A stretch of 64,000 nt of DNA from Actinoalloteichus hoggarensis (GCF_002234535.1 NZ_CP022521.1:5936001-6000000); one strand, 5' to 3'; counted from the first letter of the stretch, positions 37,281-46,395 are shown. The notes: a model not told the origin generated them from the letters alone. Made by a program: numbers and translations.

Positions 37281-37891
37281 CATCGTCCCGCGCTCCCCGT
37301 CTCGGTCCAGTTGCCGATCTGCCAGTCGATCTGACCGTCCGGATCCACCCAGGCCCGGCTGTGGTCGATCACCGACCCCGTCTCCAATGCCTCCGCGACG
37401 TCGGCGAACAACGCGGCCAGACTCGGCCAGCGAGGCTCCTCGACGTGACACAGCTCGTGATCCCACTCCGCCACCGCGCCCCGCAGCGGACCCGGCCGCA
37501 GGTCCACCACCAGGTGATCGCCCATCCCGTCGAAGGCGATGGGCACGAACCTCGGGTGGTAGCCGTGGGCCCGCGAGCCCGCGAGCCGTCCCGCGTCCGG
37601 CTGCTCCCAGCTCTCCCGCCAGACCTGCTTGCTGACCAGCCACGATCGCGCCGACTCCGCAGGACCGCAGGGCGTGTAGAACGGCGGGAACACCTCGGCG
37701 AACCGCAGTTCCCTGGTGCCGCCGCACACCGACCACCAGGAACGCAGCTCCGGATTGACCTCGAAGCCGAACTCGCGTTCCGCCGCGTCGATGTCGGCGC
37801 CGGACGCGCCGTCGGCGAGCTGTGCGTGCGTGCCCGGCGCATACCGCGCCGACCACTGAAGAATCCGGTTCCACTGTGTGAGGACTTCCAT
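37280..37891 (-). CDS. SMI1/KNR4-family (SUKH) protein
   Basis: A 203-residue protein with an SMI1/KNR4 fold: SGADIDAAEREFGFEVNPELRSWWSVCGGTRELRF, then RFVPIAFDGMGDHLVVDLRPGPLRGAVAEWDHE, the characteristic glycine/aspartate core and acidic hydrophobic strand. In bacteria this family includes immunity proteins of polymorphic toxins as well as housekeeping members. No toxin gene is adjacent. The ATG at 37891 is used; an upstream in-frame extension looks non-coding. Confidence 0.88.
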   Translation of the reverse strand: MEVLTQWNRILQWSARYAPGTHAQLADGASGADIDAAEREFGFEVNPELRSWWSVCGGTRELRFAEVFPPFYTPCGPAESARSWLVSKQVWRESWEQPDAGRLAGSRAHGYHPRFVPIAFDGMGDHLVVDLRPGPLRGAVAEWDHELCHVEEPRWPSLAALFADVAEALETGSVIDHSRAWVDPDGQIDWQIGNWTETGSAGR

Positions 37892-38088
37892 GGCATCACG
37901 ATGTCGACTCACGCCGTTCGGCGGTACCGCCAACGGACCGATGATCAAGGCTTGTCGGCGTGGCGGTAGGGGTAATCCGATGCTGACCGGTGATCCCACC
38001 GGACCGGTCAGCCCGTAGGCTGCGCCGTGGCAGATCATCCCGGCCGGGCGTGCCACGCCCTGGGCGAGCGGCACCGGAGGTACTAACG

Positions 38089-39372
38089 ATGGCGCAGGAC
38101 ATCGTCCCGATCGAACTGGGGCTGACCGAGGGCGACGTGGTCACCCTCTGGGCCCCTCGGTGGCGGGAGGACGGCGAGGAGTGGGAGGCGTTCCTCGGGC
38201 ATGAGGACGACCTCTACGGATTCCCCGACGTGGCACACCTGGTGGCGTTCATCCGCACCGCACGCGAGCACGACCTGATCGACCACCCGGCGTGGTCGCT
38301 GGTCCCCGAACTCGCCGCCCCTGAGCTGATCCCGGACACCGATCACCAGTTCGACCTGGTCGGCGTGCCGGAACTGCTCGCGGAGGAGCCGGACACCTGG
38401 ACCGTCGGTGAGCTGTCCGACATCGTCGCGATCCTCCGGGCGCTCGCCGACGTCTGCGACCTCGACGTGGTACGGGAGGTGCTGGACTCGGCCACCGGCT
38501 TCGCGATGCTGGACCAGGGCACGCTTCCCTTCAGCGGCCGAGACGGCGGACGCCTGTGGACCGAGATGTCCACCGTCGTGGCCGAGCGCTGGGACGACGT
38601 CCTGGACGCCGTCGACGACGTGATGACCGTGCCGGACGTCTCCGAGGCCGCGGTGGCCGCCGCCGCCGCGGAGCTTCCCGAGCCCGGCGAGGACGACGAG
38701 GACTCGGAGCCCGGCACGGCGGCCGCCAAGACGGCCGGCTCAGAAGACTCCGACGACGAGGACGAGGACGAGGAGCCCGGCTTCTGGCGCGAGGTCGGCA
38801 TCGACCCGATCCGCCTCGTCATGGAGAGCGGCGACTACTACACGCTGCGCTGCTACCTGGACGACGACCCGGTGTTCCTCGGCGCCGACGGCCGCATCGA
38901 CGTCTACGACAGCCTGGCCGATCTGACCGCGTTCCTCGTCGCCGCCGCCGAGCGCCACGAGGCGGGCGAGGACGACGGCGAGGCCGAGCGCAACGAGCTG
39001 GCCGAGGTGTCGACCTGGACCGAGGTGCTGGACCGGGCGACGGCGGGTGAACTCGAGGTCGAGGTCGAGACCGACAACACCTACCACCTGATCGGTATCG
39101 CCGAGGACCTGGCCAAGGGCCCGGAAGGCATCGACCCCAACCAGCTCGAACTCGCCGTCGAACTGCTCACCGACGCGGCCGACTGGGCGGAGGACGACAG
39201 CGTCCACGACGCCCTCCAGTCCTCGGAGAGCCTGGGCTGGCTGGTCTCGTTCGTACTGCGTCCCGATCCGACCCGGATGGCGCCCAGCGCGCCGTACGAC
39301 GAGGAGCAGAAGAGCTGGAGCGCTCTGCTGACCGACTTCGAGAAGCGCCTGGACAAGAAGAGCCGCGACTAG
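38089..39372 (+). CDS. Conserved acidic actinobacterial protein (Rv3311-like)
   Basis: A 427-residue, strongly acidic cytosolic protein of unknown function. N-terminal about 190 residues (LGLTEGDVVTLWAPRWREDGEEWEAFLG, LYGFPDVAHLVAFIRTAREHDL) are followed by an acidic low-complexity linker (DEDSEPG...SDDEDEDEEPG, residues about 195-230). A second half repeats the first theme (IRLVMESGDYYTLRCYLDDDPVFLGADGRIDVYDSLADLTAFLVAAAERH). GGAGG lies eight bases before the ATG. By position between upp and add it corresponds to mycobacterial Rv3311 as I recall it; such proteins are often labelled primosomal protein without evidence. Confidence 0.85.
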   Translation: MAQDIVPIELGLTEGDVVTLWAPRWREDGEEWEAFLGHEDDLYGFPDVAHLVAFIRTAREHDLIDHPAWSLVPELAAPELIPDTDHQFDLVGVPELLAEEPDTWTVGELSDIVAILRALADVCDLDVVREVLDSATGFAMLDQGTLPFSGRDGGRLWTEMSTVVAERWDDVLDAVDDVMTVPDVSEAAVAAAAAELPEPGEDDEDSEPGTAAAKTAGSEDSDDEDEDEEPGFWREVGIDPIRLVMESGDYYTLRCYLDDDPVFLGADGRIDVYDSLADLTAFLVAAAERHEAGEDDGEAERNELAEVSTWTEVLDRATAGELEVEVETDNTYHLIGIAEDLAKGPEGIDPNQLELAVELLTDAADWAEDDSVHDALQSSESLGWLVSFVLRPDPTRMAPSAPYDEEQKSWSALLTDFEKRLDKKSRD

Positions 39373-40002
39373 ACGACGGCACGCACCGCCGTCGACGGGG
39401 CAGTGGGCCGACCGGGCCGGCTGCCCCGTCGGCGTTTCGGCGACCGCGTCGGCCTGCTCCACCTCCGTCGGCGTTCTCTGTCCCGCCGGTGTTCCCGATC
39501 CCGCCGGCACGCCCGGACCCGCCGATGTCCCCGGCTTCGTCGGTCCCTCTGTCCCGTCGGCGTCCCCACCTCCATCGGCACTTCCGGACCCGCCGGCGCT
39601 CACTCGTCGGGTTGTCCAGGCACGTCGACGTTCTCGCAACCCCCTTCGGCACGCCCAAGGCCTCGTCCAGGCCGACCGGGCGGGATCGCGGTCGACCGCG
39701 GGTCGACGTCGCTCGGGTCTGGTCGTTCGTCACCGGGAGCTCCCCCTCCCCGAACCAGCGACGCCGCCGCCTCCGCTGCTCCTGTGCCTCCCCTCGAAGC
39801 CGCACGAGATTCGCGGGAGCGACTCCGCGCCGCACCGTCCGACGAGCGACAGCGGCACGCGAACGCCGGTCCCGTGCGGCCGGGCAAGACCCCGGGCGGA
39901 CGGCCGCCGCATCGAACTCGGCGCCGGAACAGCCCAGGCGAGGGCGGCCCGGGGCTACAATTCGGAGCGACCCTCCGCTTGCCTAGAGGAAAGGTCCTGT
40001 CC
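39373..40002. repeat. Intergenic with degenerate 18-bp tandem repeats; TetR promoter at right end
   Basis: From about 39432 to 39610 the DNA consists of roughly eight degenerate copies of an 18-bp unit (17-19 bp) near CCCGCCGGCGTTCCCGGA. No gene is called; the open frames across it are repeat artefacts. At the right end TACAAT (39956-39961) is a good -10 for the TetR gene, whose AGAGGAAAGG ribosome-binding site lies at 39986-39995. Confidence 0.6.
39393..39431 (+). terminator. Likely terminator after the acidic protein gene
   Basis: CGACGGGGCAG (39393-39403) pairs perfectly with CTGCCCCGTCG (39421-39431) around a 17-base loop that can itself pair in part. It begins 20 bases after the stop codon. 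Confidence 0.65.
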
Positions 40003-40557
40003 GTGCCGGACGACGAGGCCAGACCGCAGCGTTCGGACTGGCGGCGCAACCATGATCGTCTTCTCGCGGTGGCCGCCACGCTCATCGCCCGCGACGGAGA
40101 ACAGGTCTCCCTGGAGAAGGTCGCCCGGGAAGCGGGCGTGGGCTCCGCGACCCTGCATCGACACTTCGCCTCCCGCCGCGCGTTGCTCGAAGAGGTCTTT
40201 CAGGACGTCGTCGAACGCCTGCGCCGTCGAGCGGCCGAACTGGCCTGCGGCGATCCCCGAACGGGACTCGTGACCTGGTTGGAGGAGCTGACGTCGTCCG
40301 CCTCGGCGACCCGCGGCCTGGCCGCCGCGCTGGACACGGGGACAGCCGCCCCGACGAACGGCGACAGCTGCCACGACGTCGTGCGCGAGTCGATGGCGGC
40401 GCTGGTGGACCGCGCGCTCGCGGCGGCCGTCATCCGCCCCGAGATCTCCACCGACGACCTGTTGTCCCTGGCCACCGCCGTGTCACTGGCCACCGAGGAC
40501 GATCCGACCACGGCCCGCCGCCTGATCCGGATCGCCCTCGACGGCATCTGGCACTGA
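40003..40557 (+). CDS. TetR/AcrR-family regulator
   Basis: A 184-residue TetR-type regulator: RRNHDRLLAVAATLIARDGEQVSLEKVAREAGVGSATLHRHFASRRALLEEVFQDVVERL, followed by a short effector domain (LVTWLEELTSSASATRGLAAALDTG, DLLSLATAVSLATEDD), resembling the subgroup with the SbtR-like C-terminal domain. The GTG at 40003 is supported by AGAGGAAAGG seven bases upstream and a TACAAT -10 about 40 bases upstream. It is convergent with the secreted protein gene. Target unknown. Confidence 0.9.
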   Translation: MPDDEARPQRSDWRRNHDRLLAVAATLIARDGEQVSLEKVAREAGVGSATLHRHFASRRALLEEVFQDVVERLRRRAAELACGDPRTGLVTWLEELTSSASATRGLAAALDTGTAAPTNGDSCHDVVRESMAALVDRALAAAVIRPEISTDDLLSLATAVSLATEDDPTTARRLIRIALDGIWH

Positions 40558-40617
40558 GCGGCCGTCCGAGGTCGACGCACGGACCCGGGTGACCGACGGC
40601 AGCCCGCCGCGGGTCGC

Positions 40618-41307
40618 CTACCCCGTCGGCCGGACCGGACCCAGCTCGATGACGCCCGTGTTGTAGACCGGCCCGTGCTCCCATCGACCGCCCACCGGCC
40701 CCGCGAGGCCGGGCAGCCACACGTGGAGGAAGGCGGGGCGGACGGCGGGACTGCCCTGTGCCGAGCCGATGTCCAGCCCGTACCAGCGCAGATCGACGGC
40801 CAGCGGGTGCTCGACGTCCAGAATGACCGGCTCGGCGTCGGCGACGACGCCCGGCGGTTCGTGGTCGACGCCCGCCACGCCGCCCGCCGCATCGAGGAGC
40901 GTCACGCTGGTGCGCAGCGCCGCTCCGTCGGCGTCGACGAAGGCCACCCGGTCCGGCCGGGCGCCGACGAGGCAGCGGACGGCGGCCCACCGCGCCGAGA
41001 TGACGAGCACCGCCCGCCCCTCGCCGGTCTCCTGGTCCACCCTCGCATCCCGGATGTCGGAGGAGACGTCTCCGACCTGACACGTGTCCATGGCAACGGC
41101 CTCCGCTCTCGCCCGGTGATACGGCGCCGATTCGTGCCGCCGCGTGGGCTGCGTCGGCTCGGCGACCACGATCGATCGTTCCCGCGGCCCCGTCGCGCCT
41201 GCGGCCGCCTGCCCCGCTCCCGGCCAGAGCGCGACGAGCGCCGCCAGCGCGATGACCACGGCCGCCGCTCGGAGCCGCCCCCTCGTGGACGCATGCAGCG
41301 AACTCAT
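40618..41307 (-). CDS. Secreted DUF4232-like protein
   Basis: A 229-residue exported protein. The signal peptide has basic residues (STRGRLR), core AAAVVIALAALVALWPG and likely cleavage after GQAAA near residue 36. The mature part has the DUF4232 style: two cysteines (76 and 112) framing a beta-rich region, VSVTLLDA-like strands, a Pro-rich PVILDVEHPLAVDLRWYGLD segment and a final strand GVIELGPV. The ATG at 41307 has AAGGGA seven bases upstream. Function unknown; it is probably cell-wall associated or free in the medium. Confidence 0.75.
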   Translation of the reverse strand: MSSLHASTRGRLRAAAVVIALAALVALWPGAGQAAAGATGPRERSIVVAEPTQPTRRHESAPYHRARAEAVAMDTCQVGDVSSDIRDARVDQETGEGRAVLVISARWAAVRCLVGARPDRVAFVDADGAALRTSVTLLDAAGGVAGVDHEPPGVVADAEPVILDVEHPLAVDLRWYGLDIGSAQGSPAVRPAFLHVWLPGLAGPVGGRWEHGPVYNTGVIELGPVRPTG

Positions 41308-41403
41308 CTCGGTGTCCCTTCGCTTCCTTCCCGTGACGCGACGGGTTCGCCGCGTCACGAGGAAGAGCAGCGGGCGCCCCGAATCCGTACATTCTTCGGC
41401 ACA

Positions 41404-41421
41404 TCACCCCCGAAGGGGTGA
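41404..41421 (-). terminator. Terminator of the adenosine deaminase gene
   Basis: On the minus strand TCACCCC-TTCG-GGGGTGA forms a 7-bp stem with a stable UUCG tetraloop, 28 bases after the add stop codon. Confidence 0.7.
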
Positions 41422-41449
41422 CGGACCGGGTCGGAGTCCGCGGCGGGGG

Positions 41450-42538
41450 TCAGTCGAGCAGCGCGGCGTAACCCGGCTTGATCAGGTCGTCGATCAGCGC
41501 GAGCCGCTCGTCGTATCCGATGAACGCGGACTTCATCGCGTTCAGCGTGAACCGCCGCAGGTCGTCCCAGCCGTAGTCGAAGGCCGCGGCCAGCTTCTCG
41601 AACTCGCCCGACACCGAGCAGTGGCTCATCAACCGGTTGTCCGTGTTCACCGTGACGCGGAAGTTCAGCTCCGCCAGCAGACCGAAGGGGTGCGACTCGA
41701 TCGACTCGGCGGCGCCGGTCTGGAGATTGGAGGAGGGGCACATCTCCAGCGGGATGCGACGATCGCGGACATAGGCGGCGAGCCTGCCCAGGGTCGCGGT
41801 CCCGTCGTCGGACACCGTGATGTCGTCGGCGATCCGCACGCCGTGGCCGAGCCGCTCCGCACCGCAGTGCTGGACCGCCTCCCAGATCGAGGGCAGCCCG
41901 AAGGCCTCGCCGGCGTGAATCGTGAAGTGCGCGTTGCTCTGCCGCAGGTACTCGAAGGCGTCGAGGTTGCGGCTGGGCGGGAAGCCTGCCTCCGGCCCCG
42001 CGATGTCGAAGCCGACGACGCCCGCGTCGCGATGCCGCACGGCCAGCTCCGCGATCTCCAGGGAACGGGCGTTCTGTCGCATCGCACACAACAGCGTGCC
42101 GACGCGGATGCGACGACCCGCCGACGCCGCCTCGGCCGTCCCGCGTTCGAATCCCTCCGTGACGGCGTGGACGACGTCGTCGAGGCTCAGACCACGCTGC
42201 TGGAACTGCTCCGGCGCGTACCGCACCTCGGCGTAGACGATGCCGTCCGCGGCGAGGTCCACCACGCATTCGGCGGCCACCCTGGCCAGCGCCTCCTTCG
42301 TCTGCATGACCCCGACGGTGTGCGCGAAGGTCTCCAGATAACGCTCCAGCGAACCCGAGTCCGCCGCTTCGCGGAACCACACCCCGAGGGCGTCCTCCTC
42401 GGTGCTCGGCAGGCCCGCGTAGCCGAGCTCCTCGGCGAGCTCGATCACGGTGCGAGGCCGGAGCCCGCCGTCGAGATGGTCGTGCAACAACACCTTCGGC
42501 GCGCGCCGAATCGCTTCCAAGGTCACCGGGGTCGACAT
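41450..42538 (-). CDS. add: Adenosine deaminase
   Basis: Deaminates (deoxy)adenosine to (deoxy)inosine, which PNP then splits. The 362-residue zinc enzyme shows [10 protein letters not shown] (zinc-binding H-x-H), [31 protein letters not shown] (zinc ligand His), RLGHGVRI (catalytic His), ICPSSN-like [11 protein letters not shown] and VNTDNRLMS (zinc/catalytic Asp). The ATG at 42538 has a TAAGTT hexamer seven bases upstream and no Shine-Dalgarno sequence, so a leaderless message is likely. Confidence 0.95.
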   Translation of the reverse strand: MSTPVTLEAIRRAPKVLLHDHLDGGLRPRTVIELAEELGYAGLPSTEEDALGVWFREAADSGSLERYLETFAHTVGVMQTKEALARVAAECVVDLAADGIVYAEVRYAPEQFQQRGLSLDDVVHAVTEGFERGTAEAASAGRRIRVGTLLCAMRQNARSLEIAELAVRHRDAGVVGFDIAGPEAGFPPSRNLDAFEYLRQSNAHFTIHAGEAFGLPSIWEAVQHCGAERLGHGVRIADDITVSDDGTATLGRLAAYVRDRRIPLEMCPSSNLQTGAAESIESHPFGLLAELNFRVTVNTDNRLMSHCSVSGEFEKLAAAFDYGWDDLRRFTLNAMKSAFIGYDERLALIDDLIKPGYAALLD

Positions 42539-42897
42539 GGGGGCTAACTTATCGCCACGCCGAGTGTGGTCGGCTACGCCGCCGATGCCCATGGACGGCG
42601 ATATGATCAAGCCTGTCGAGAGGATCTCACTCCACAGGCTGGACGATCTCCCTCTACCGGTCAGCATGCTGCCGACGGAGTGATCACGGTCCGGGGTGAG
42701 TGGGTACATCAGTCGGGGGAGCAATTCCTACACTCGTTCGATAATCGAAGATCGCCGACGTCTCCGGTCCGTCTGGAGCCGCGCCACCCACCGCACGCCT
42801 GGTAATCACGCTGACGCGGGGGGTGGTTTCGCGCCTCGCCCGAACTGGCTAGGCTCGGCATGGTCGCCCCATCCCCTCGACGAAGGTCACCCCCGCC
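42539..42897. promoter_or_regulatory. Divergent intergenic region between add and the coiled-coil gene
   Basis: The minus-strand -10-like TAAGTT (plus coordinates 42546-42551) serves add. The region also holds AGCCTGT/ACAGGCT half-sites 17 bases apart near 42611-42641 and a 13-bp palindrome TTCGAT-A-ATCGAA at 42737-42749. A TAGGCT hexamer (42850-42855) could be the -10 of the coiled-coil gene. The GC content is lower than in the surroundings. No gene. Confidence 0.5.
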
Positions 42898-44097
42898 GTG
42901 AACGAGAACAACCACGCTGCGTTGTCGTTCGATCGAATGCGCAGCATGCTCACGCGTGCCGCGGAGATCCGCGACAGCGAACAGCAGCAAGTCTTCGACG
43001 CGTTGGACGAGATTCACGCGAGGCTCTCCCCGCTGGAGTCGCTCGGCTCGGTGCGCAAGCGCATCTCCGAGCTGCCCGACCGCACCGAGGTCAGCGTCCT
43101 GGCCGAGCGCCTCGACGAGACGCTCGCGAGACTGGAGTCCCAGGACACCGCGATCGCCGGCCTCCTCCAGGCCGTCGACGGACTGGTCGACAAGCTCTCC
43201 AAGCCGTACACCCAGCTCGACGGACGCATCGACGGCGTCTCGGGCCGGATGGAGGGCATGGAGGACCGGCTGGCGGGCGTCCACAAGCGACTTGAGGAGC
43301 TCGGTCAACACCTGGAGCGCCAGGACGGCCGAATCGAGGCGCTGCCCGCCTCGGTGCACGGCCCGGTCCGCGAGCGGATGGACGTCCTCGAACTGTCGCT
43401 GCGCTCCCGCATCGACGAGGTGGACGAGGGAGTGCACGAACACCTCGACGGCACCAAGGACTCCCTCGCGCGTTCGGTGATCGAGGCCACGGAGGGCCTG
43501 CGCAGCAGCGTGGAGAGCAGCCGGGACGCGGTGCAGGGCCGCATCGACGACACCAGGGCGTCGGTCCACGCCAAGCTCGACGACCTGATGAGCAGGCCCG
43601 CGGTCGATCCGACCGAGAAGCTCGACGCCCTCGCGGAGCGGCTGGAGCAGATCACCGCCCGCCTCCGGGACGTCACCGGCCGCGTCGACCAGGTCGACGC
43701 CGGCCTGACCAACCGGATCGGCGAGCTCGACCAGGCCGTCGAGAGCAGGCTGCGCGAGGTCGACCAGGACGTGGTCACCCGGATCGCCGAGGTCAACCAG
43801 GCGGTGGAGGAGCACCTCAACCGTATCGACGGCACCCTCGCCGAGCGGCCGAACGCCGAGGCCCTGAACACCATGGTGCGCAGCGCCAACGAGGACTCGG
43901 AGCGCCGCAACGCGGGCCAGCTCGACGAGGCGATGGCGACCTTCGCGGAACTGATCCTCGGCGGCGGGGCACCCAGCGCGCCGCCCGCGCCCACTCCCCT
44001 GCCGCGTCAGCAGCGCAGGGCGGGCCGGGGCAAGCCGGGCAAGAACAGGGACGCCGACAAGGACGACGACCTGGACAACGCCATCGAGAGCGCCTGA
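42898..44097 (+). CDS. Long coiled-coil protein of unknown function
   Basis: A 399-residue protein, nearly all amphipathic helix with heptad-like repeats from about residue 20 to 330 (ALDEIHARLSPLESLGSVRKRISEL, LAERLDETLARLESQDTAIAGLLQAVDGLVDKLS, RMEGMEDRLAGVHKRLEELGQHLERQDGRIEAL). The pattern recurs with D/E-xR-I-D/G-x-V units (QLDGRIDGVSGRMEG, RIDEVDEGVHEHLDG, RVDQVDAGLTNRIGELDQAVESRLREVDQDVV). A basic, proline-containing tail follows (LPRQQRRAGRGKPGKNRDADKDDDLD). No signal peptide or membrane helix. Start is a GTG at 42898. It resembles structural or tail-fibre-like coils only in general form. Confidence 0.85.
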   Translation: MNENNHAALSFDRMRSMLTRAAEIRDSEQQQVFDALDEIHARLSPLESLGSVRKRISELPDRTEVSVLAERLDETLARLESQDTAIAGLLQAVDGLVDKLSKPYTQLDGRIDGVSGRMEGMEDRLAGVHKRLEELGQHLERQDGRIEALPASVHGPVRERMDVLELSLRSRIDEVDEGVHEHLDGTKDSLARSVIEATEGLRSSVESSRDAVQGRIDDTRASVHAKLDDLMSRPAVDPTEKLDALAERLEQITARLRDVTGRVDQVDAGLTNRIGELDQAVESRLREVDQDVVTRIAEVNQAVEEHLNRIDGTLAERPNAEALNTMVRSANEDSERRNAGQLDEAMATFAELILGGGAPSAPPAPTPLPRQQRRAGRGKPGKNRDADKDDDLDNAIESA

Positions 44098-44137
44098 GTC
44101 CCGCGCAGCGGGCGAGGAGACCGATCAGGACGACACC

Positions 44138-44173
44138 CGAGGCGGGCCGAGGAGCGATCCTCGGCCCGCCTCG
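44138..44173 (+). terminator. Terminator of the coiled-coil gene
   Basis: A perfect 16-bp stem (44138-44153 with 44158-44173) closes a 4-base GCGA loop, 40 bases after the stop codon. Confidence 0.85.
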
Positions 44174-44195
44174 TCGTGTGCGTCGGCGGGCTTAC

Positions 44196-44230
44196 GCGGG
44201 ATGGGCTGGGGCGAGGCCCAGCCGTCCCGC
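44196..44230. terminator. Second hairpin before the convergent deoA gene
   Basis: GCGGGA and GGCTGGG on the left pair with CCCAGCC and TCCCGC on the right around a 6-base loop, with a small internal bulge. With the hairpin just before it this may stop transcription coming from either direction. Confidence 0.55.
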
Positions 44231-44384
44231 GCTAGGCGGCCGCTCCACCACGGTCCCGAAGGCCGCGGATCCGGGAGCAGGTCGGCGACCGCCGATGACG
44301 AACGCGGTCGACAACGCCGACGCCCTGCGCTTCGACGACTGTTCCCGCCTCTGCTGCTCTCGACCGGGCACGGGACCGCGCCGA

Positions 44385-45695
44385 TCAGCCCGTCGACCCG
44401 CGGATCACGTCGGTGACCAGGGCGGGCGTCGTCGTCGGCGCCACCGGCTCCCCGACCTCGACGGCGACGGCGAGGGCCGAACGCGCCCCGGGCAGCAGAT
44501 CGAGATCGTCGGTGTACAGCTCGAACAGCGGCTGGCCCGCCGCGACGGTCTCACCGGGGACGGCGAGCAGGCGCACGCCCGCGCCCGGCGACACCGCGTC
44601 CTCCTTGCGGGCGCGACCCGCGCCGAGCCGCCAGGCCGCGACACCGACCTGATAGGCGTCCATCCGCAGCACGGTCCCCGCCGTCTCGGACACGACCTCC
44701 TGCCGGTGCGCCGCCGTCGGCAGCGGTGCGTCGGGATCGCCGCCCTGGCTTCGGATCATCCGGCACCACGTCTCGTAGGCACGCCCCGACGCGAGCACCT
44801 CGGCAGGGTCGGCGGCGCCCTCGACGTCGACGCCGACCAGCCGCAGCATCTCCCTGGCCAGCTCCACGGTCAACGTCACCACGTCGGCGGGGCCGCCGCC
44901 GCGCAGCACCTCGACGGACTCGGCGACCTCGACGGCGTTGCCGACCGTGCGGCCCAGCGGCGTGCTCATGTCCGTGAGCAGCGCGGTCGTCCGCAGCCCG
45001 TGCTGATCGCCGATCTCCACCAGCGCCCTCGCCAGCTCGCGGGCGGCCGACTCGGTCTTCATGAACGCCCCGGAGCCCGACTTCACGTCGAGCACGAGCG
45101 CGTCGACACCCTCGGCGATCTTCTTGCCCATGATGGAGCCCGCGATCAGCGGCACGGATTCCACGGTGCCGGTGACGTCGCGCAGCGCGTAGAGCTTCCG
45201 GTCGGCGGGCGCGAGGCCGTCCGTGGGCGCGCAGATCACCGCGCCGACGCTGTTGAGCTGGGCGCGGATCTCGGCCGGCGACAAGGCCGCCCGCCAGCCG
45301 GGAATCGACTCCAGCTTGTCCAGCGTGCCGCCGGTGTGCCCGAGACCGCGGCCGGAGAGCTGCGGGACGGCGGCGCCGCACGTCGCCACCAGCGGCGCCA
45401 GCGGCAGCGTGATCTTGTCGCCGACGCCTCCCGTCGAGTGCTTGTCGACGGTGGGCCGCTCCACTCCGGTGAGGTCGAGGCGTTCACCGGAGTTCACCAT
45501 CGCCCGTGTCCAACGGGCCGTCTCCGCGCCGTCCATCCCGTTGAGCAGGATCGCCATCGCCAGGGCCGACATCTGCTCGTCCGCGACGACGCCCCTGGTG
45601 TAGGCGTCGATCACCCAGTCGATCTGGCTGTCGGAGAGTCTGCCGCCGTCCCGCTTGGTGCGGATGACGTCGACGGCGTCATGTCTGCCGGTCAT
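44385..45695 (-). CDS. deoA: Thymidine (pyrimidine nucleoside) phosphorylase
   Basis: Phosphorolyses thymidine or uridine to base plus (deoxy)ribose 1-phosphate. The 436-residue protein has the N-terminal helical domain, phosphate-binding KHSTGGVGDKITL, the family signature SGRGLGHTGGTLDKLESIPG, KLYALRDVTGTVESVPLIAGSIMGKK, and the C-terminal PYNP domain (SPGAGVRLLAVPGETVAAGQPLFELYTDD). The ATG at 45695 follows GAAGGGGA. It lies 180 bases downstream of cdd on the same strand and is probably co-transcribed with it. Confidence 0.95.
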   Translation of the reverse strand: MTGRHDAVDVIRTKRDGGRLSDSQIDWVIDAYTRGVVADEQMSALAMAILLNGMDGAETARWTRAMVNSGERLDLTGVERPTVDKHSTGGVGDKITLPLAPLVATCGAAVPQLSGRGLGHTGGTLDKLESIPGWRAALSPAEIRAQLNSVGAVICAPTDGLAPADRKLYALRDVTGTVESVPLIAGSIMGKKIAEGVDALVLDVKSGSGAFMKTESAARELARALVEIGDQHGLRTTALLTDMSTPLGRTVGNAVEVAESVEVLRGGGPADVVTLTVELAREMLRLVGVDVEGAADPAEVLASGRAYETWCRMIRSQGGDPDAPLPTAAHRQEVVSETAGTVLRMDAYQVGVAAWRLGAGRARKEDAVSPGAGVRLLAVPGETVAAGQPLFELYTDDLDLLPGARSALAVAVEVGEPVAPTTTPALVTDVIRGSTG

Positions 45696-45875
45696 CGTGT
45701 GTCCCCTTCGGTTCCCGCGACGAGGCGGGGCTGGTGGCGGATCGGACGGACTGTGCCGAGGGTGCACCAGAGGACGGCCGGCGCTCGGGCCGGGTCGCCG
45801 CCGCCCTGCCGCCGTCCGCGTTCCGGCGGCAGGGCAGGTCCGCCGCGCCGCGAGCGACGACGGCGGGCGTCGTCG

Positions 45876-46289
45876 TCAGCGGCCGGGCAGGTCCGCCGGA
45901 CCGAATGCGTCCGGCAGGACGCGGCTCATCGGCAGCAGCCCGCTCGGGGTGTCCACCAGGCAGTCCGGGCCGCCGAACTCGTACAACAGCTGCCTGCACC
46001 GGCCGCACGGCATCAGCAGCTCGCCGCTTCCACCGCGGCAGGCCACCGCCGTCAACCGGCCGCCGCCGGTGAGCCGCAGCTGACCCACCATGGTGCACTC
46101 GGCGCAGAGCCCCAACCCGTAGGAGGCGTTCTCGACGTTGCAGCCGGTGATCATCCGGCCGTCGTCGCAGTAGGCGGCCACCCCGACCTGTAGTCCGGAG
46201 TACGGGCAGTAGGCGAGGCCTGCGGCCGTGACGGCGGCAGCGCGCAGGGCCGCCCAGTCGATCGCGGCGGGATCGATCCGCGTGTCCAC
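45876..46289 (-). CDS. cdd: Cytidine deaminase
   Basis: Deaminates (deoxy)cytidine to (deoxy)uridine. The 137-residue protein is the short homotetrameric type: YCPYSGLQVGVA, GCNVENASYGLGLCAE (zinc Cys and catalytic Glu) and MPCGRCRQLLYEF (two zinc Cys). The GTG at 46289 is preferred, with AGGAG about 10 bases upstream; an ATG-ATG pair starting at 46310 would place this Shine-Dalgarno inside the gene. It follows the nucleoside permease genes on the same strand. Confidence 0.93.
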   Translation of the reverse strand: MDTRIDPAAIDWAALRAAAVTAAGLAYCPYSGLQVGVAAYCDDGRMITGCNVENASYGLGLCAECTMVGQLRLTGGGRLTAVACRGGSGELLMPCGRCRQLLYEFGGPDCLVDTPSGLLPMSRVLPDAFGPADLPGR

Positions 46290-46395
46290 TCTCGTTGCTC
46301 TCCTCATCACGTCGACGCGGTCGGTCCGTCACGGCGGGGGTGCTGGACGAACGGCCGGTGGTCCGGAAAGGGCCGCCGGATCGGTCAGGACCCGG

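Noticed and set aside
39403-40557. Extended 384-residue form of the TetR regulator at 40003
   Set aside because: The first 200 codons lie in the degenerate repeat tract and look non-coding; the GTG at 40003 has a good ribosome-binding site and a -10 upstream.
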